DNA of 64,000 nucleotides from Atopsyche davidsoni (Eukaryota; Arthropoda; Insecta; Trichoptera; Hydrobiosidae), in NCBI GenBank assembly GCA_022113835.1, contig JAILWY010000024.1, positions 7,072,501-7,136,500 of the forward strand, read 5' to 3'. Shown one piece after another: positions 27,701-40,544 of the stretch. The notes below the pieces were generated by a model. That model worked only from the letters and a program-made list of their open reading frames with translations. It did no database searches and was not told where the DNA came from. The position numbers were made by a program, and so were the translations under genes. Within the stretch, counting starts at the first letter, position 1; the number at the start of each line of letters is the position of its first letter.

Positions 27701-29821
27701 TGTTATTTTTTAACAGGAAAAAACTGAACATCGGAATTAATTAAAAATTAAAACTAGAACTATCTGGTGAAATAAATGTGACATAATAAATAAAATCTTA
27801 TATAATTTATTGTTTTTATAGCAGCTGGAGCATTGACCTTAAATCAACACTTGACGATATTCAAATGAAATTATTACAATATAAGTTCAAGCATCATTCA
27901 AATGGTTTTTATATGTAAATAAAGTTAAATAATTGAATTGAGTATTTTTAAATGTATTTCATTAGAAAAGGAGCTTGATAAAATTAATGTAATATAGTAT
28001 ATATATTATATTTGTAAATATATTTCAAATACAATTTTTAAAGAAAATTAAAAAAATGTATTTCATACAAGAAAATCTAATATACAATCATATATTTTTG
28101 ATTATAAGTCTCAACGATAAATGGATATAAAGTACTAATATAGAATTTGAAATATGTTAAAAAATATTTTAGGGCGGGCTAATCGTGTTATCTTCATTTT
28201 CAGGTCAAGGCCAAATTATTAGAGAAAATCGATATTAAAATAATTTGAATTATTTATAGTTTTCAATAATATAATAACATATATATATTTATAATATAAT
28301 ACTATGTGTAAAGTAAAAAAATTACATAATTTTTTTTAAGGCAAGCAGTTGATTCGATAAGTCTGCATGCCACTGTAATCTACTTAAACAAGTAAATAAA
28401 TTCACGAAATCAGGAAATATGATATTGTGAGATAATGATGTTAGCTGCGTATATTTAAAAATTATTTTTTTCTGATAAAAAAATGATAATACACATTATG
28501 GGTCGGAATTGGGAGTGCAAATTATATTAAATAAAGTATGAATAAAAATTTGTACCGAGCTCATATTTATCTTCTCCTTTAAATTAAATTTATCTAATGT
28601 TTATTTATTATCATACAAGATTGTTGAATTGACAGTTTCATTGACCTTGTAATACATAATATTGTTGACTAATAAATAATCTTTTTTAATGTTGATTATT
28701 ACAAAATAATAACAAAGATAAGAACATCTACTGCACTGACATTGGCAACGAGTCAGCATTTTTTTTGGAATTTTCATATTAAAATGATTAAAAGAATAAA
28801 ATAAAACAAAATGGTCAATGAGACTGCTGATATTTATTACTGAGACAGTGAGAGCTCTTTCCCATTATAGAGGCTCTATGAAGATGAATTTATAGAGCAA
28901 AATCATAATTTTTTTGGTAATTGTTTTTATTGCAATCCTCTATACAAATGGAGCCGGTAGCTTAGTTTTTCTTAATATGATTGGTTTGCATGATTTAGTA
29001 AATCTGATATATGTGCCCATATATTTCTGGCCCATCAGTCAAACAACATTTAGGGTTACTACAGGAATAGTATGAGAAAAAATGTTTATTTTTAGTAAGA
29101 GTATTTTTACTACTAGCACAGCATCAATTTTTGGTAGTAACAAAATAGATTTGATTATATTTAAGAGTACTTCTATTCTTTCAAACACACGAGTTCAAAA
29201 GTCACTGGTGCACACATTTTTAATCTCGTATGATATATTACTGTACATCGTGGGTATGATTGTCGATAAGTTGACCTCGATGACTGATTTATAAATGTGA
29301 TCTAGTAAAAGTAACAAGTGTCATTTCAGAATACAACAGAGTTGATAAATTCTCTCTTTGAATAGAGCTCTTTGTAAGCTGCAAGGTGACTCACATAAGT
29401 GTGACTTAGAATTGTTTAGATGGTCATATATGTTATACTCACTTGTAGCCCCTAATCTTCTTGTGTCTCTGGCTATATAATTTGCAAATATAATTGATCT
29501 CATGCTTGTTTTTCCCGAACCACTCTTCCCCATCAATAAAACCTATAAAAATAACAAACTATAAATGTATACTATTTAAAATATAACGTGGTATCGTTAT
29601 TATATTTCTGCAGTGTGATCATGCTTATGTTTTGATAAAAAGTAAAATTTATTTTAATTTCTACTAAACGAAGCACGATTAAGTTATGCAGAGTAGTAAA
29701 ACCGATTTAATTATCATGAAATTATTCCTCGAAATATATATACATATTGTTATATTTCGAGAAAGACTGTCACTATCATGATTTAGAATAAAATAGGCTG
29801 ATTTCTTACCTTTCTTTTCAT
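24781..29821 (-). CDS. RagA-B: Ras-related GTP-binding protein A (RagA/B)
   Basis: Six coding exons join in frame: 29810-29821 (only MKRK), 29443-29542, 27460-27677, 25729-25895, 25350-25596 and 24781-24960, giving 307 residues. RagA/B pairs with RagC/D on the lysosome and recruits TORC1 when amino acids are abundant. The P-loop GKSGSGKT is at 9-16, the switch I region RRLGATIDVEHSH around 32-44, WDCGGQ at 56-61 and HKMD at 122-125. The C-terminal roadblock-type half contains the conserved blocks around [12 protein letters not shown] and [16 protein letters not shown]. The tail after [10 protein letters not shown] is short. All introns are GT-AG with matching phases; the 12-base first coding exon is easy to miss. 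It shares a 424-base upstream region with HBS1. Confidence 0.97.
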
Positions 29822-30245
29822 TTTGAATTGTTTCCTATAGTAATAGTCGTATTAATGAATTAATTTTACAATGAAAAGTTTCAGATGACAAAAATCATGA
29901 GCATTGAGCGCAAATGTCAAAATAATATTGAGACGTCACAAAATATTGCCATATATAGAAAATCCTATTTATTATTTCTTAGGAGTTGTACAGAAATTCT
30001 CTATGGTTGAAAAAGCGCATGGAGTATTTTGTAATTTTGATTAGTTGCAACACTGTTGTCTGTGTTTTGACAAGTCGTCACGTACCTTGCCTGGCAAAGA
30101 GAAGGTTGCTTTTTCAGTCATATCATGAGACTCGTGGAAGGCCAAAGAATGCGTGTTTATATATACGGTCACATGAATAATAATTACTAACACAGAATAT
30201 ATTTTAGTTACAACACGGCTGCTGTTGATAGCACGCGGCACAGCC
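29822..30245. promoter_or_regulatory. Bidirectional promoter region, RagA (minus) and HBS1 (plus)
   Basis: Only 424 bases separate the two divergent start codons, so both promoters and both 5' UTRs must lie here. GACGTCA occurs at 29932-29938. No TATA box at a convincing distance was seen. Both products respond to translation or nutrient state, so co-regulation is plausible but is inference. Confidence 0.7.
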
Positions 30246-32309
30246 ATGTCGAGACACAGAAATGTACGTTCTATGAACTATACGGATGAGTATGATGGAT
30301 ACGATGATGTTTACGGACATTCTGTAGAAGATGATAGCTGCATATCGCCTAGTGATGCTGCCCAGTGGATGTACGATAGGGGACGTGGACAGGAGGTTAT
30401 GTCGAGCTACTTCGAGCAGCACAAGAACATCGAAGAGGAAGATGAGGAGGATATGGACGTGTCGAGGGGCGAGAGCAGCTTACGACGCGATTCTGAAGAT
30501 CTCAAAAGGCTAAACCTCTCAGAGTTGGATGAAGCCAAACTCATGTCGTGTCTAGATGAGATAAGAAATGTTTTAGGAGACTCGGTGCCTGAACAGATTA
30601 TAACAAAGACTATTATAGCTCAAGAATATGATATTGCTAAAGCGCTAGATGTTATTTTAAATTCTGACAAAGAAAAGGCAATGTCAGGCAACAAACCTCC
30701 AAATGACAATAAGTTAAGGAATACTACATCGACTGGAGATAAATATCATTCAAATGAAATTAGGACTGTAACGCAAGCTGCACAACTTCCCCATGATATT
30801 CCAGTTAGAATCATAACTCCCGCTTCGGATAATAAACTCCCCACTGTCATTAAAGGATTTAAATTAGAAGACAGCAATCGCCTTACAAGTAATTCCAATA
30901 CGCCGCGATCACAATCCCCTGCTTCTGGAAGGGGGACACCTTGTAATGAAGAGAGACTCAGTGGACGAATCAAAGATAATAAAGTTGACCCATCTGAACT
31001 CTACTCCACAGAACGAGGCTCAAATAAGGAACATCTTCATGTTGTAGTTATTGGACACGTTGATGCTGGGAAATCAACTCTCATGGGAAGGCTTCTGTGC
31101 GATTTGGGTGAAGTCAGTCAAAGAACTCTACATAAATATGAACAAGAGAGTAAGAAAATGGGTAAACAGAGTTTCATGTATGCATGGGTCCTTGATGAAA
31201 CCGGCGAAGAGAGAAATAGAGGTATAACCATGGATGTGGGACGTGTGCAATTCACTACCAAAACTAAGCAAATCACTGTTTTGGATGCTCCGGGACATGC
31301 TGATTTTATACCTAACATGATAGCTGGTGCTGGACAGGCCGATGTTGCCCTTTTAGTTGTGGATGCCACTCGAGGAGAATTTGAGACTGGCTTCGATCTT
31401 GGTGGCCAGACTCGTGAACACGCTTTATTAGTACGATCACTCGGAATCAATCAGTTAGCAGTGGCAGTTAATAAACTCGACACAGCAAGCTGGTCTGAAG
31501 AGAGATTTCATGAGATTTGCAGTAAGCTCAAAGTGTTTTTAAAACAGGCTGGATTTAAAGACTGCGACGTTACATACGTTCCTTGCTCAGGACTTACGGG
31601 AGAAAATTTGATTTCTAAACCAACAGAAAGTAATTTGTCAGGTTGGTATAATGGACCTTCTTTGATTGATGTTATTGATAACTTAAAATCTCCAGAGAGG
31701 CCTGTTGCGAAGCCCTTCAGAATGTCAGTTAATGATATATTTAAGGGTACAGGTTCCGGCTTCTGTATGTCAGGACGTATAGAAACAGGAGTGTTAAATC
31801 CTGGTGATAAGGTTCTTGTTTGTCCAATAAAGGAACCCGCTATTGCCAAAGCTGTGATGATAAACGAAATGTCGCAGTCTGTAGTTTTTGCAGGAGATCA
31901 AGTCAGTGTGACTTTATCAGGAATCGATATGCAAAATGTCTCCGTAGGGTTCATCATATGCGATCCATTGTATCCTATCCCAGTTGCGACAAGGTTTGAG
32001 GCTAGGATAGTGGTATTCAACGTTAAAGTCCCCATCACAAAGGGATTTCCGGTTCTTATGCATCATCAGTCGCTTATCGAATCAGCGAACATAGTAAAAC
32101 TCACCGCCCTGATGAATAAAAGCACCGGGGAAGTGCTGAAGAAGAAGCCAAGGTGTCTGGGAAACAACTCTGTAGCTCTCGTAGAGATAGAAGTGAGCCG
32201 GCCTATCTGCATGGAGACGTACAAAGATATTAAGGAACTGGGAAGGGTGATGCTACGTGTGGCAGGCGTCACCGTAGCTGCTGGTCTCGTGACTTCAATT
32301 ATCAAGTAA
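30246..32309 (+). CDS. HBS1: HBS1, ribosome-rescue translational GTPase
   Basis: A single open exon of 687 residues. HBS1 with Pelota binds empty A sites of stalled ribosomes and promotes subunit dissociation in no-go and non-stop decay. The N-terminal HBS1 helical domain is visible at about residues 94-145 (LDEAKLMSCLDEIRNVL and following), which separates it from eRF3 and EF1A. A Ser/Pro linker follows, then the G domain: GHVDAGKST from 270, RGITMDVG as switch I, DAPGH at 347-351 and NKLD at 409-412. EF-Tu-like domains 2 and 3 complete it, ending at VTSIIK. The start chosen (GCCATGT) gives MSRHRNVRSMNY, typical of the family. It is intronless, unlike its neighbours. Confidence 0.97.
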   Translation: MSRHRNVRSMNYTDEYDGYDDVYGHSVEDDSCISPSDAAQWMYDRGRGQEVMSSYFEQHKNIEEEDEEDMDVSRGESSLRRDSEDLKRLNLSELDEAKLMSCLDEIRNVLGDSVPEQIITKTIIAQEYDIAKALDVILNSDKEKAMSGNKPPNDNKLRNTTSTGDKYHSNEIRTVTQAAQLPHDIPVRIITPASDNKLPTVIKGFKLEDSNRLTSNSNTPRSQSPASGRGTPCNEERLSGRIKDNKVDPSELYSTERGSNKEHLHVVVIGHVDAGKSTLMGRLLCDLGEVSQRTLHKYEQESKKMGKQSFMYAWVLDETGEERNRGITMDVGRVQFTTKTKQITVLDAPGHADFIPNMIAGAGQADVALLVVDATRGEFETGFDLGGQTREHALLVRSLGINQLAVAVNKLDTASWSEERFHEICSKLKVFLKQAGFKDCDVTYVPCSGLTGENLISKPTESNLSGWYNGPSLIDVIDNLKSPERPVAKPFRMSVNDIFKGTGSGFCMSGRIETGVLNPGDKVLVCPIKEPAIAKAVMINEMSQSVVFAGDQVSVTLSGIDMQNVSVGFIICDPLYPIPVATRFEARIVVFNVKVPITKGFPVLMHHQSLIESANIVKLTALMNKSTGEVLKKKPRCLGNNSVALVEIEVSRPICMETYKDIKELGRVMLRVAGVTVAAGLVTSIIK

Positions 32310-32785
32310 ATATTAAGGTCCATATTCCCCAATTGGGTGTCCATTTTTTTATTTCAATTAATGAGAGGCTGGATCTGATACTCGGATCGTTAATTTTATA
32401 TGACAGTCTCCATGTTGATGCGTACGTACGTATTCATTGTTATATCGATAAGGTACTATACTCAATGCATTTTTGTTAATTTTTTTATCAGTTTATTGGA
32501 TACTTATACAATATTGTTAAAAGTTCATCTAAATATATATGTACGATAACTTTTAGATATCTCATATCATTAATGACGGTAAAATTTTAATAATTACAGG
32601 TCCAAATTGTTACTGATTACACCATCATTTTGTACTGTTTGTTTATATAATTGGTTTTTTGTCTAAGGCATATTTCTAGACATGATTTTGTATGCAATAT
32701 CTGCTGTTATGGTATGTGTGCATTGTTTTACATAATATACTGTTTAGAAGATGTTTGAATTACTGAATGCTGCAGCTAAAAAGTA

Positions 32786-32791
32786 AATAAA
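32786..32791 (+). terminator. Candidate poly(A) signal for HBS1
   Basis: AATAAA about 480 bases after the HBS1 stop codon, followed by AATTAAAAAA. No earlier AATAAA on the plus strand in the 3' flank was noticed. Confidence 0.4.
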
Positions 32792-33395
32792 ATTAAAAAA
32801 ATATTTAGGGGTGTACTCCTACAAAAACACAATTGACATATTTATGATTCACAACTAATGGTAAAATATTTGGCACTCATAAGAATATTTTCAATGTATA
32901 AAATGTTTACCGATGTGGCCTAATCTTTTAAAAATATATATATATATAAGATGAGAATGTCGATTGGAAGCAGAAGGGATTTATTCTAAAAATCATCTTG
33001 ATATGGACAGCAATTTTTCTGAAGTAAAAATCACGGAAGATTTTAACAATACACGTGTTCGTTTTCTGTTGTATTTCAATCGGTAAGTGCAAGTTAACAC
33101 AATCTTGCTTTGGAGCTGTTGAAATAACACCCTCAATAACTTTATTCAAGTATTGTCATTAGGTGTGAATCGCCTATGTAATATAAAAAAAAAATTGTCA
33201 CATATATCTCCAATGTTTAAAATAATAAAAGATACAATAAAAACAACATTTAACTATCAAACTAGTTACACAAAGCACTATTAGGCTGGACTATGTACCT
33301 CTCATTTAATTAAATAATGTAACGTTAGTTATGTGTGTTTCATTTATAAACTCAACGAATGACATGTCTGCAATTTAATCATATTGGCCCATTGC

Positions 33396-33565
33396 CTAAC
33401 GAGGGGAAAAGCTCTCATGTTGTCTGATAGGCCCATTGCCATAGTTTTTGTTGTAAACTTTCGAGGTATAGCCGACCATCTGACCTCGATTAACGTGACC
33501 GATCATACCTGCCTTGATCAGATTAATCTGGTTCAAGTATTTTTGAGTTTCCTCATCAAAGGGTG
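33396..33565 (-). CDS. Candidate 3'-terminal exon, unrecognised protein
   Basis: Reading the minus strand, an acceptor ATACTTCAG precedes CACCC at 33565. The exon then stays open for 55 residues to TAG at 33396-33398. It starts (with one missing base) PFDEETQKYLNQINL, contains GHVNRGQMVGYTSKVYN and ends IRQHESFSPR. Composition and local GC are protein-like compared with the surrounding AT-rich DNA. ATTAAA on the minus strand (33374-33379) could serve as a poly(A) signal. I cannot name the family. Upstream exons should lie above 33600; the only other candidate is 36305-36367, whose phase differs. The opposite strand is also open here (33384-33569), but that reading looks less protein-like. Confidence 0.45.
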
Positions 33566-36304
33566 CTGAAGTATCTCACTATCTTTTATTGTTTTAAATA
33601 TAATTGAATAACAGTTCTTTCTGCGAAAAATCATTGATTATAAATATATCCGTTATTAAGTAATGATTACGCGTAATCATTGAATGTTCTGCTTGGCTAT
33701 ACAGAATTATATAATGAATGGACGATTCTGTGTCTGACTCAAGTTGCCTTTATTTTCTCCTGTCTTAGGTGGAAATTTACTTCTTATTGAAAGACTATTG
33801 TAAAAATATGATAATAAAATTGAAACGAAATTGATTGTGGTTTTGTTATTTTAATTACCATCTTTTATTCCTAATTATTCCTATAACAATTATATCATAA
33901 AGTAACACGGCACTTATCTTGACTGGAAACATTCAGACTTTCGATACTAAGGCTCCTGCTCTGCGTTTCTATTCCGTGAATTGTTGATTCCTCTTCACTC
34001 AATGCCATTCAGGCACATCAGAGATTGAACAGCAACATACTAGCGGAAATAAATAAAAAAAAACAGCTTTAGGGAGAAATAAAACAAATCACTTAAAAAA
34101 GGCTGCAATATTTATTACACCGTCAACAACTTTGAAGGAGGTTTACATGGGTAGAAAAAAGGATCAGCTTAATATGTCATTAATGTAACATGTACTTAAA
34201 TTATAATGATGTAAAAAATAATACACAAACTCAAAGTAAGGCGTCAAATTAATCAAAGATTAGAGAGACAAAAATAGCTGATGCTGCAAGTATGAACAAT
34301 TTCTATTAAGCGTTTGATTTTTCATTTTTGCATAAGTACCGCAGTATATTTTCACTGCTCTCAATTTTATCATTTGATCCACCTTACGTATTTTAAGACG
34401 CTACTGTTTGCGATGAAGTTGAAAATGATGTATTTAAAATAATATTTCATGAAATACACTTAAACTGATGCTGTTAATATTTAAGCAAAAATATAAGAAG
34501 TAAAAAACATGCACAATACAAAATAATCAAGTTTTTTTTATATAAATTATTATACAAATACACTATACATTGCAGAAAAACCTCGTGTAATTTTATTCAT
34601 AATAGGAGATCGCAATTTTTACAAGAATCTAAACATATTTACAACTATAGAGTTTTAGAAATAATGTATTTAATATTAAAAGTGGTTCGTATGGTATAAA
34701 GTAATCAGAAATTTAGTTTGCGTAGCTTATTGTCATGTTTTTAAGCTTGGAGAATCAATAAGCTTCTGTGCATACATAAATCATAAACGTCACGAATAGG
34801 CAGTTAAGTATTAAAAGAAATGCTTTACAGAATAAAAACCTGTATTAAAAACAGTGATGGATGTAGATATAAAAAAAATACTGTCACTTTTAATATCAAA
34901 TATCAATCCGGAGTTGATTTGTTCAATGCAATATAAAAAAAACTTAAAATGTGATTTTAAATATTGCAATTTGAGTGCAGCAAACAAATCGGAATTTTAT
35001 ATCAAAGTATTTATGTTTTAGCAAACAAATATACAAGGTTTTCCTGTGCAAGATTGGACATGTATAAAAAATTGCAAACTCTTTGTCGAAAAAAAAAACA
35101 ATATGAAAACTGATTGACCCTACAAACCAATGGGTATCAAAAAATATGTTTTTATTGGAAGTAGTAATAATAATATAACATTAAAGACTAGTTTAACTTT
35201 AACTTAACTTTCGCTGACTAAGAATCCAATAAATCTAGCCATGAGCGTTAATCAATACTTATTGCTTATCCACGATGTAAGATTACGGGTTTTGTGCAAT
35301 ATTTTTGTGATTTATCATTTTTTTTTTGTAAAACACTGCGCAAAATAAAAATTAAACAAAAAATATAAATATTAGTCTGGTTAGATTAAAAGCATTACGC
35401 CTAAAGAACAATAGCTCACGCCAGAAATTGCTTAAACAATTTTGTTACCTATATATTAAAAGTTACAATTGTTACACTAGGAATATAATATCTATATCAT
35501 ACTGTACAATAATAAGTTACGTAATAAATGCCCCATTTATACATGCATGTGGCGTAGGTTATGTCAAGTAATAATTTTTGATAAATACGTATTTCACAGT
35601 ATAAACAGTGCTTTTTTTTTTACCAGAAAACGACACATCGCTTCTAAAATATTCAAAGAGCATTTTTTTCAATTTTTTAACAAGTCATTTTGGTTTAAAA
35701 TTTTGAAAAAAATATGCTGCTGTACTAACTTGATTCTAATATTGCTTCATGATAAGTTTTACTTCGAGATGCATGAGTCGTAAATTTTCCAAACATTTAA
35801 GAGAAAAAAAGCACTGGTTATAAGTACACTTTTAACTGCATATGATTATTATGTTTGTGCAGCAAAATCAATAATAAGCAAAACTTTAATAGGTTTCGGA
35901 ATAAAACTTATACAGACTTTTAGACTGACTATTAACAAAATAGACAGTCTGCGTCAACTCTCTTAGTGAACTTGTCATAAATTTTAAAGCCGCCCTCAAA
36001 ACATAATAAAAAAATTAAACAAGTTTGTCCCGTGAAATCTAAAATAGTATCCGATACACGTTATGGTTGAATTTATAATTTTATAACTATATTTAAAATA
36101 AAACAAATCATTTACGTATCAATCATCTATACATTCTAAATCTTAAAGGTTAAAATGTGTTATATATGTATATATGCCCATCATAAATAGTCAAAAATTT
36201 GACAGACATTTTTAACTTTCTTAGCATTCTATATAAAGTAAAATAATGTGATTTTATGTAAATCTTCATTAAAATAATCAAGATTCTTAATTCTTTACTC
36301 ACAT
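33566..36304. other. Gene-poor AT-rich stretch
   Basis: No firm exon. A patch at 33920-34045 has short open frames on the minus strand after a good acceptor (TTTATTTCCGCTAG at about 34043), one ending in LMCLNGIE and stop, with AATAAA on the minus strand at about 33862-33868. This may be another alternative 3' end but is too short to call. The rest is probably intron or 3' UTR of an unrecognised minus-strand gene. Confidence 0.35.
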
Positions 36305-36367
36305 TCAATTATAATAAGGATTATTAGGACTAGTGCCTCCTTCTCTGAGGTCATTTTCATAGCGTAT
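36305..36367 (-). CDS. Candidate short 3'-terminal exon, unrecognised protein
   Basis: On the minus strand the acceptor TCATTTCCTCCAG precedes an exon of 21 codons in phase 0. The reading is IRYENDLREGGTSPNNPYYN and then TGA at 36305-36307. The short polar tail looks like a real C-terminus, but the exon is too short to be certain and no partner exon with a matching donor was identified. It could be an alternative terminal exon of the same gene as 33396-33565. Confidence 0.3.
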   Translation of the reverse strand: MRYENDLREGGTSPNNPYYN

Positions 36368-39300
36368 CTGGAGGAAATGACACTTGACTCATGTTGATGG
36401 ACCGTTGTATGGCTACACATTTAGTCTATCAAAACAATATCAAAATTTGTATAATATTTAATTATTGAATGTAAAATTGGATAGATTTATGACAAAAGGA
36501 GGAATGCATTTTTTCTATGACACACAGGTTATTACTTTTGGAGATTATGTCCAATTATTAATAAAAACACTGACCTCCTTCTGTCGCCTTTCAACCAAAC
36601 TTAACCTGCGGTTGTAATTATTAAGGCGTATTTAATAAACATTCTTTCAAGAGTATTTGTACTTGGTACCTACGGTACATAATATGGCCGTATAAAAAAA
36701 AGCACTGATAATATTTTGTGTTACCGAGGTGCTTATAACGAGTCATATTTATATGAAATCATTGTATGTTTATTGAATTTAATTGTCAGCACCTCTACTT
36801 TCATAATATTTTTTATAATTTAATTTTTCATTAAAATAAAACCTTAAACTTTTATTAGTGGCACCATTATTAGCAAATAGATCAAACTATTTCTTGCTGC
36901 GTATTTTATGAATAGATATCAATAGCCAATGTGGCTGATACAAAGCAGTTATTTTTTTTTATTAGATTTATTTTAGTTTCTCACGTGAAAATGTTACACT
37001 GTTGAGTATTTGTAAAGCATTATCATCATAATCTCAAATATCTGATTGCAGCACGATGAAATGAACTAAATTTCACATTGAAAAAATTTGAAACGATGGA
37101 TGAAAATACAGAAGACTCTCAATTAACTGGGGCATAAGATAAAAAAAAAATAGTTTTGAGCATAAAAATGTTAGGCTGTAATGAAAATACCAGGTAGTTT
37201 AGTGAAATTTGGGTTATTACACTAAATAGATTTGTAGACATGTGTTTTAAATGTAGCAGTGACTATAGGGGTGATTCTCTATAAAGTCCACAAGTATAGC
37301 TTGTTTAAATGGCATTCATTTCAAAGCAGCTATTAAACATGTACATGTTCATCCATTATTTCCTATCCTTACGGCAAAATGAGCTAAATAAATATGTATG
37401 TGTGCTCTATTATTATCTTGTCCCTGAACTGACAGCATGCCACCGATATGTAGTGAGTATTTGTTATATACTTTACACTACTTAAGCAGTAATAGAGAGT
37501 CTATAATATTCAATAAACAGTAAAATCATATCATTTTATGATCTGCACAGTATAATTTGATAATTCAAAAAAATTACAAACAATCCTAAAAGTACTAAGA
37601 GATGGTTAGTTCATAACAACGAATGCAAACACATTGGCTTAGATTAAAAATACATTCAATTTTGACAGAACCAATAAGCAATTAGAATTCATCAAATATA
37701 ATTAAACAAAAAAAAAATAATTTAATCACAGATAGATGGTTCACAAACAAACTGCAACAAATCCTCACAGCTTGACAGTTCTGCAATCCATAAATACTAC
37801 GGTACCGATACCAATAAAAATCTATGATCACAATCGTAGCATCTTTGAAATCACTGAAAGCCATTTTCATATATTCCGAACTGCTTTAAATGTAGAAAAA
37901 AAATAATGATTCCCATTTTTGTTGATAATTTATTATTTTCATGCAATTTTTAATTTGGTAATAATATACTATTAACATAAAGGTAGTATAGCTTTAAATA
38001 ATAATTTAAAAAAAAAACTATCAAATTTATATTGCGGTAAAACTTGTTCTATTTTCAGTTTTTGAAAAATGTCTGTCAAATGTCAAATTTTGAGCTTATA
38101 TGATTTTGATGATGATTATGTAAAAAATGCATATTTCTCAAATATTTCCTGTTGTATATCATATATTAGGGTACAAATAATGGACCTGCAGAATAAAATC
38201 TCAATATGGAGGAATCAAATGTGATTTACCACGCTTTTGTCCAGCAGATATAGAAGATTTGCATATATTAAAAGTTCCCATGGCGTTTTACATTTGCAGT
38301 AGAGATGCATCATTTATTATTTATTATAATGGACTATGTGGGCTAGAAGTATGTTATATTTAATGTTGTAAACAGGTTCACAGAAGGTTATGTTCTCGCC
38401 TTTATTTATTGCTTAATCACACCATTGCTAAATGCCCATAGTTTATTGCTAAATCGTGTTTAAATCATGTTATCTGAAAATTTGTAGCGTAACAAAAAAA
38501 TTAATCAAAGTGGGAATAATTATTGAGTAAAAATATTGAAATTCAGCATGAATTTTTTAAACAGTACTTAATTTTATTCAATAATGTCGTTTAAATTATT
38601 CTGATCGTGAGTTGGTAAATGTAGGGGCTGTCAATTTGTAAGATAATAATTGAAGTTAGTAGAAATTGGCTTTGAAGTGTTGACAAAGAGTTCTTTACCT
38701 ACACATCAATCTCCCAAATATATACTCTTAAAATTTATAATAATATGTTCAACTTAATTTTTATATATATATATATTCATAGTTTCATATTCTGATTGCC
38801 TGCCCTGCACACATTCGGTATACAGTATCGGTACGGTATACCTTCTTCTTTTACCCAAAAATATTTTAATTAATTTTTAAAATACTAACTTCAATGAAGA
38901 TCAATTTTATGGCAAGTATATATAAATATATGTTACAAATTATTTCTGAATATATATACTTTAGGCTCTCGATTGAAACGTCTATAGCTAAATTTATTTT
39001 GATTACATAAACACCTAGCAACAAGTTAATTTGAAGACTGATGCATTAAATTTGATATTCTACGGCTTCGATTATTGTGAAAAGTTTTAGCAGCAATATA
39101 CAATTGACAAAGAATAATATCGAGGAAAACAATCATAAGGAAATATTGTCACATATTATTTTGTATTGCTAATCGATATGCGCAAAAATATGGCAACTGC
39201 GTCCAAACTTATTCAATTTCTCACCACAATATCATTATTTGAATATTATTGGAGTCTTAATATAATAAAACATACAACAAGGGAACAGACTGGCAGAAAA

Positions 39301-40544
39301 ATCAAAAATTTCTATTAATGTATTTTAATTAATAGAAGTATTTAATAAAGAATATTATGCCACTTTCAGTAATGAAAGAGGCAATAGCAGAAAGTAGTAT
39401 CAAGTATTGTTATAGTATAGACTTATTAAACTGTTATAAAAATAATATTTTTATAACAGTTTAATTTAAAATATCGTGCTTTACATATTGATATTTAGTA
39501 ACAAAACTCGAAGGCTATATAGTATTACAATTTTTTTATTATATAGTACTGAAATAGATCAGATTTTACAGTTACAGAATTTACATAACATAAGTTAAAC
39601 ATATTAAAAAGCTATCAACGGTTCTAAGTTTCTCATACAAAGAACGATATGCCTTTATTGAAAATTTACAGTATTGCTCCTCTGTCGATGTTGTACATTC
39701 TTTTTGTCCGAGTTAAAAGAGAACTTATTACCACCAATAAAAAGGGTCTAAAAACCAAAATTTAAAAATAAATAGACTGTATTTCTAAAACGATCCTAAT
39801 TATGTATCTTCTAAAATGTTTAAACAAAATCATAGCATTGTCTTAGAAGTTGTTCAGATCATTTTGAATATGTAAGTATTTAAACATATAAATATCTAAA
39901 GACTTTGATCATTCATTTGATCATTAAGATCATTCTAAAGCAGAACCCATAAACATTATATATGTATATATATAATTTTTTTTAATTCATATTTTACATT
40001 TTATCAATTGTAATATTTTGGTGTTAAAACCCTTATTTATTTCAGGCATTCAGAATCCCCAGTTAACATACACAAAATTAAGAAATTAAATTATATACCA
40101 TTTCTCATATATATAGGCTTATAAATTGTAGTTTACCAACGTCGGTAAAACGTAACAATAGTTTTGTGTCGCACACATTCCAAATATGGTCGGCCAAATT
40201 TCTATACATTCATAAATACAATTTCTCACTTGTCGTCACTTTGACGGCAATATAAAACAATCTGGTGATCGCCGATGCGCTCGTCGAGAAGTCAAAGCTG
40301 CGGGTTTGACCCGGAGTCAATTTGTCGTCGATTCAACAGCCGTGTGTCGCTGAACGAAAGCAGTTTCTTTACACTTATCATTAACAAATCACTTCACCGT
40401 CGGGGGATGGGAACGTGTAATATTATCAAACAAACTGTAAGAAATTATCATACTGAAGACTTCCTACACGTCAGTGAGATGGTGCAGTTCCCATTAACAT
40501 TCTAGACCTTTCAAGGAAACACTATTAAACATTTAATCTAGGGT
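36368..40544. other. Gene-poor AT-rich stretch, including the glypican 3' UTR
   Basis: No exon I can defend. Weak open frames on both strands lie at 37682-37863 (minus) and 38070-38343 (plus, two frames in succession). A perfect short inverted repeat sits at 39425-39465. The region just below 40545 is the 3' UTR of the glypican gene. Confidence 0.45.
39425..39465. repeat. Perfect 19-bp inverted repeat
   Basis: Arms ATTAAACTGTTATAAAAAT and its exact reverse complement, separated by three bases. Could form a tight hairpin on either strand; no TIR-like termini or target duplication were noticed. Confidence 0.85.

Noticed and set aside
33920..34045. Short minus-strand terminal exon candidate ending LMCLNGIE
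   Set aside because: Good acceptor and poly(A) hexamer, but only about 14 codons are open; too short to call.
37682..37870. Minus-strand frame starting MAFSDFKDATIVII
   Set aside because: No family match, runs into poly-Phe from T-rich DNA, and no splice partner; likely chance.
38070..38343. Two successive plus-strand open frames (MSVKCQILSLYDFDDD..., then ...IKCDLPRFCPADIEDL...)
   Set aside because: They look somewhat protein-like but are in different frames with no plausible intron between, and neither is recognised.
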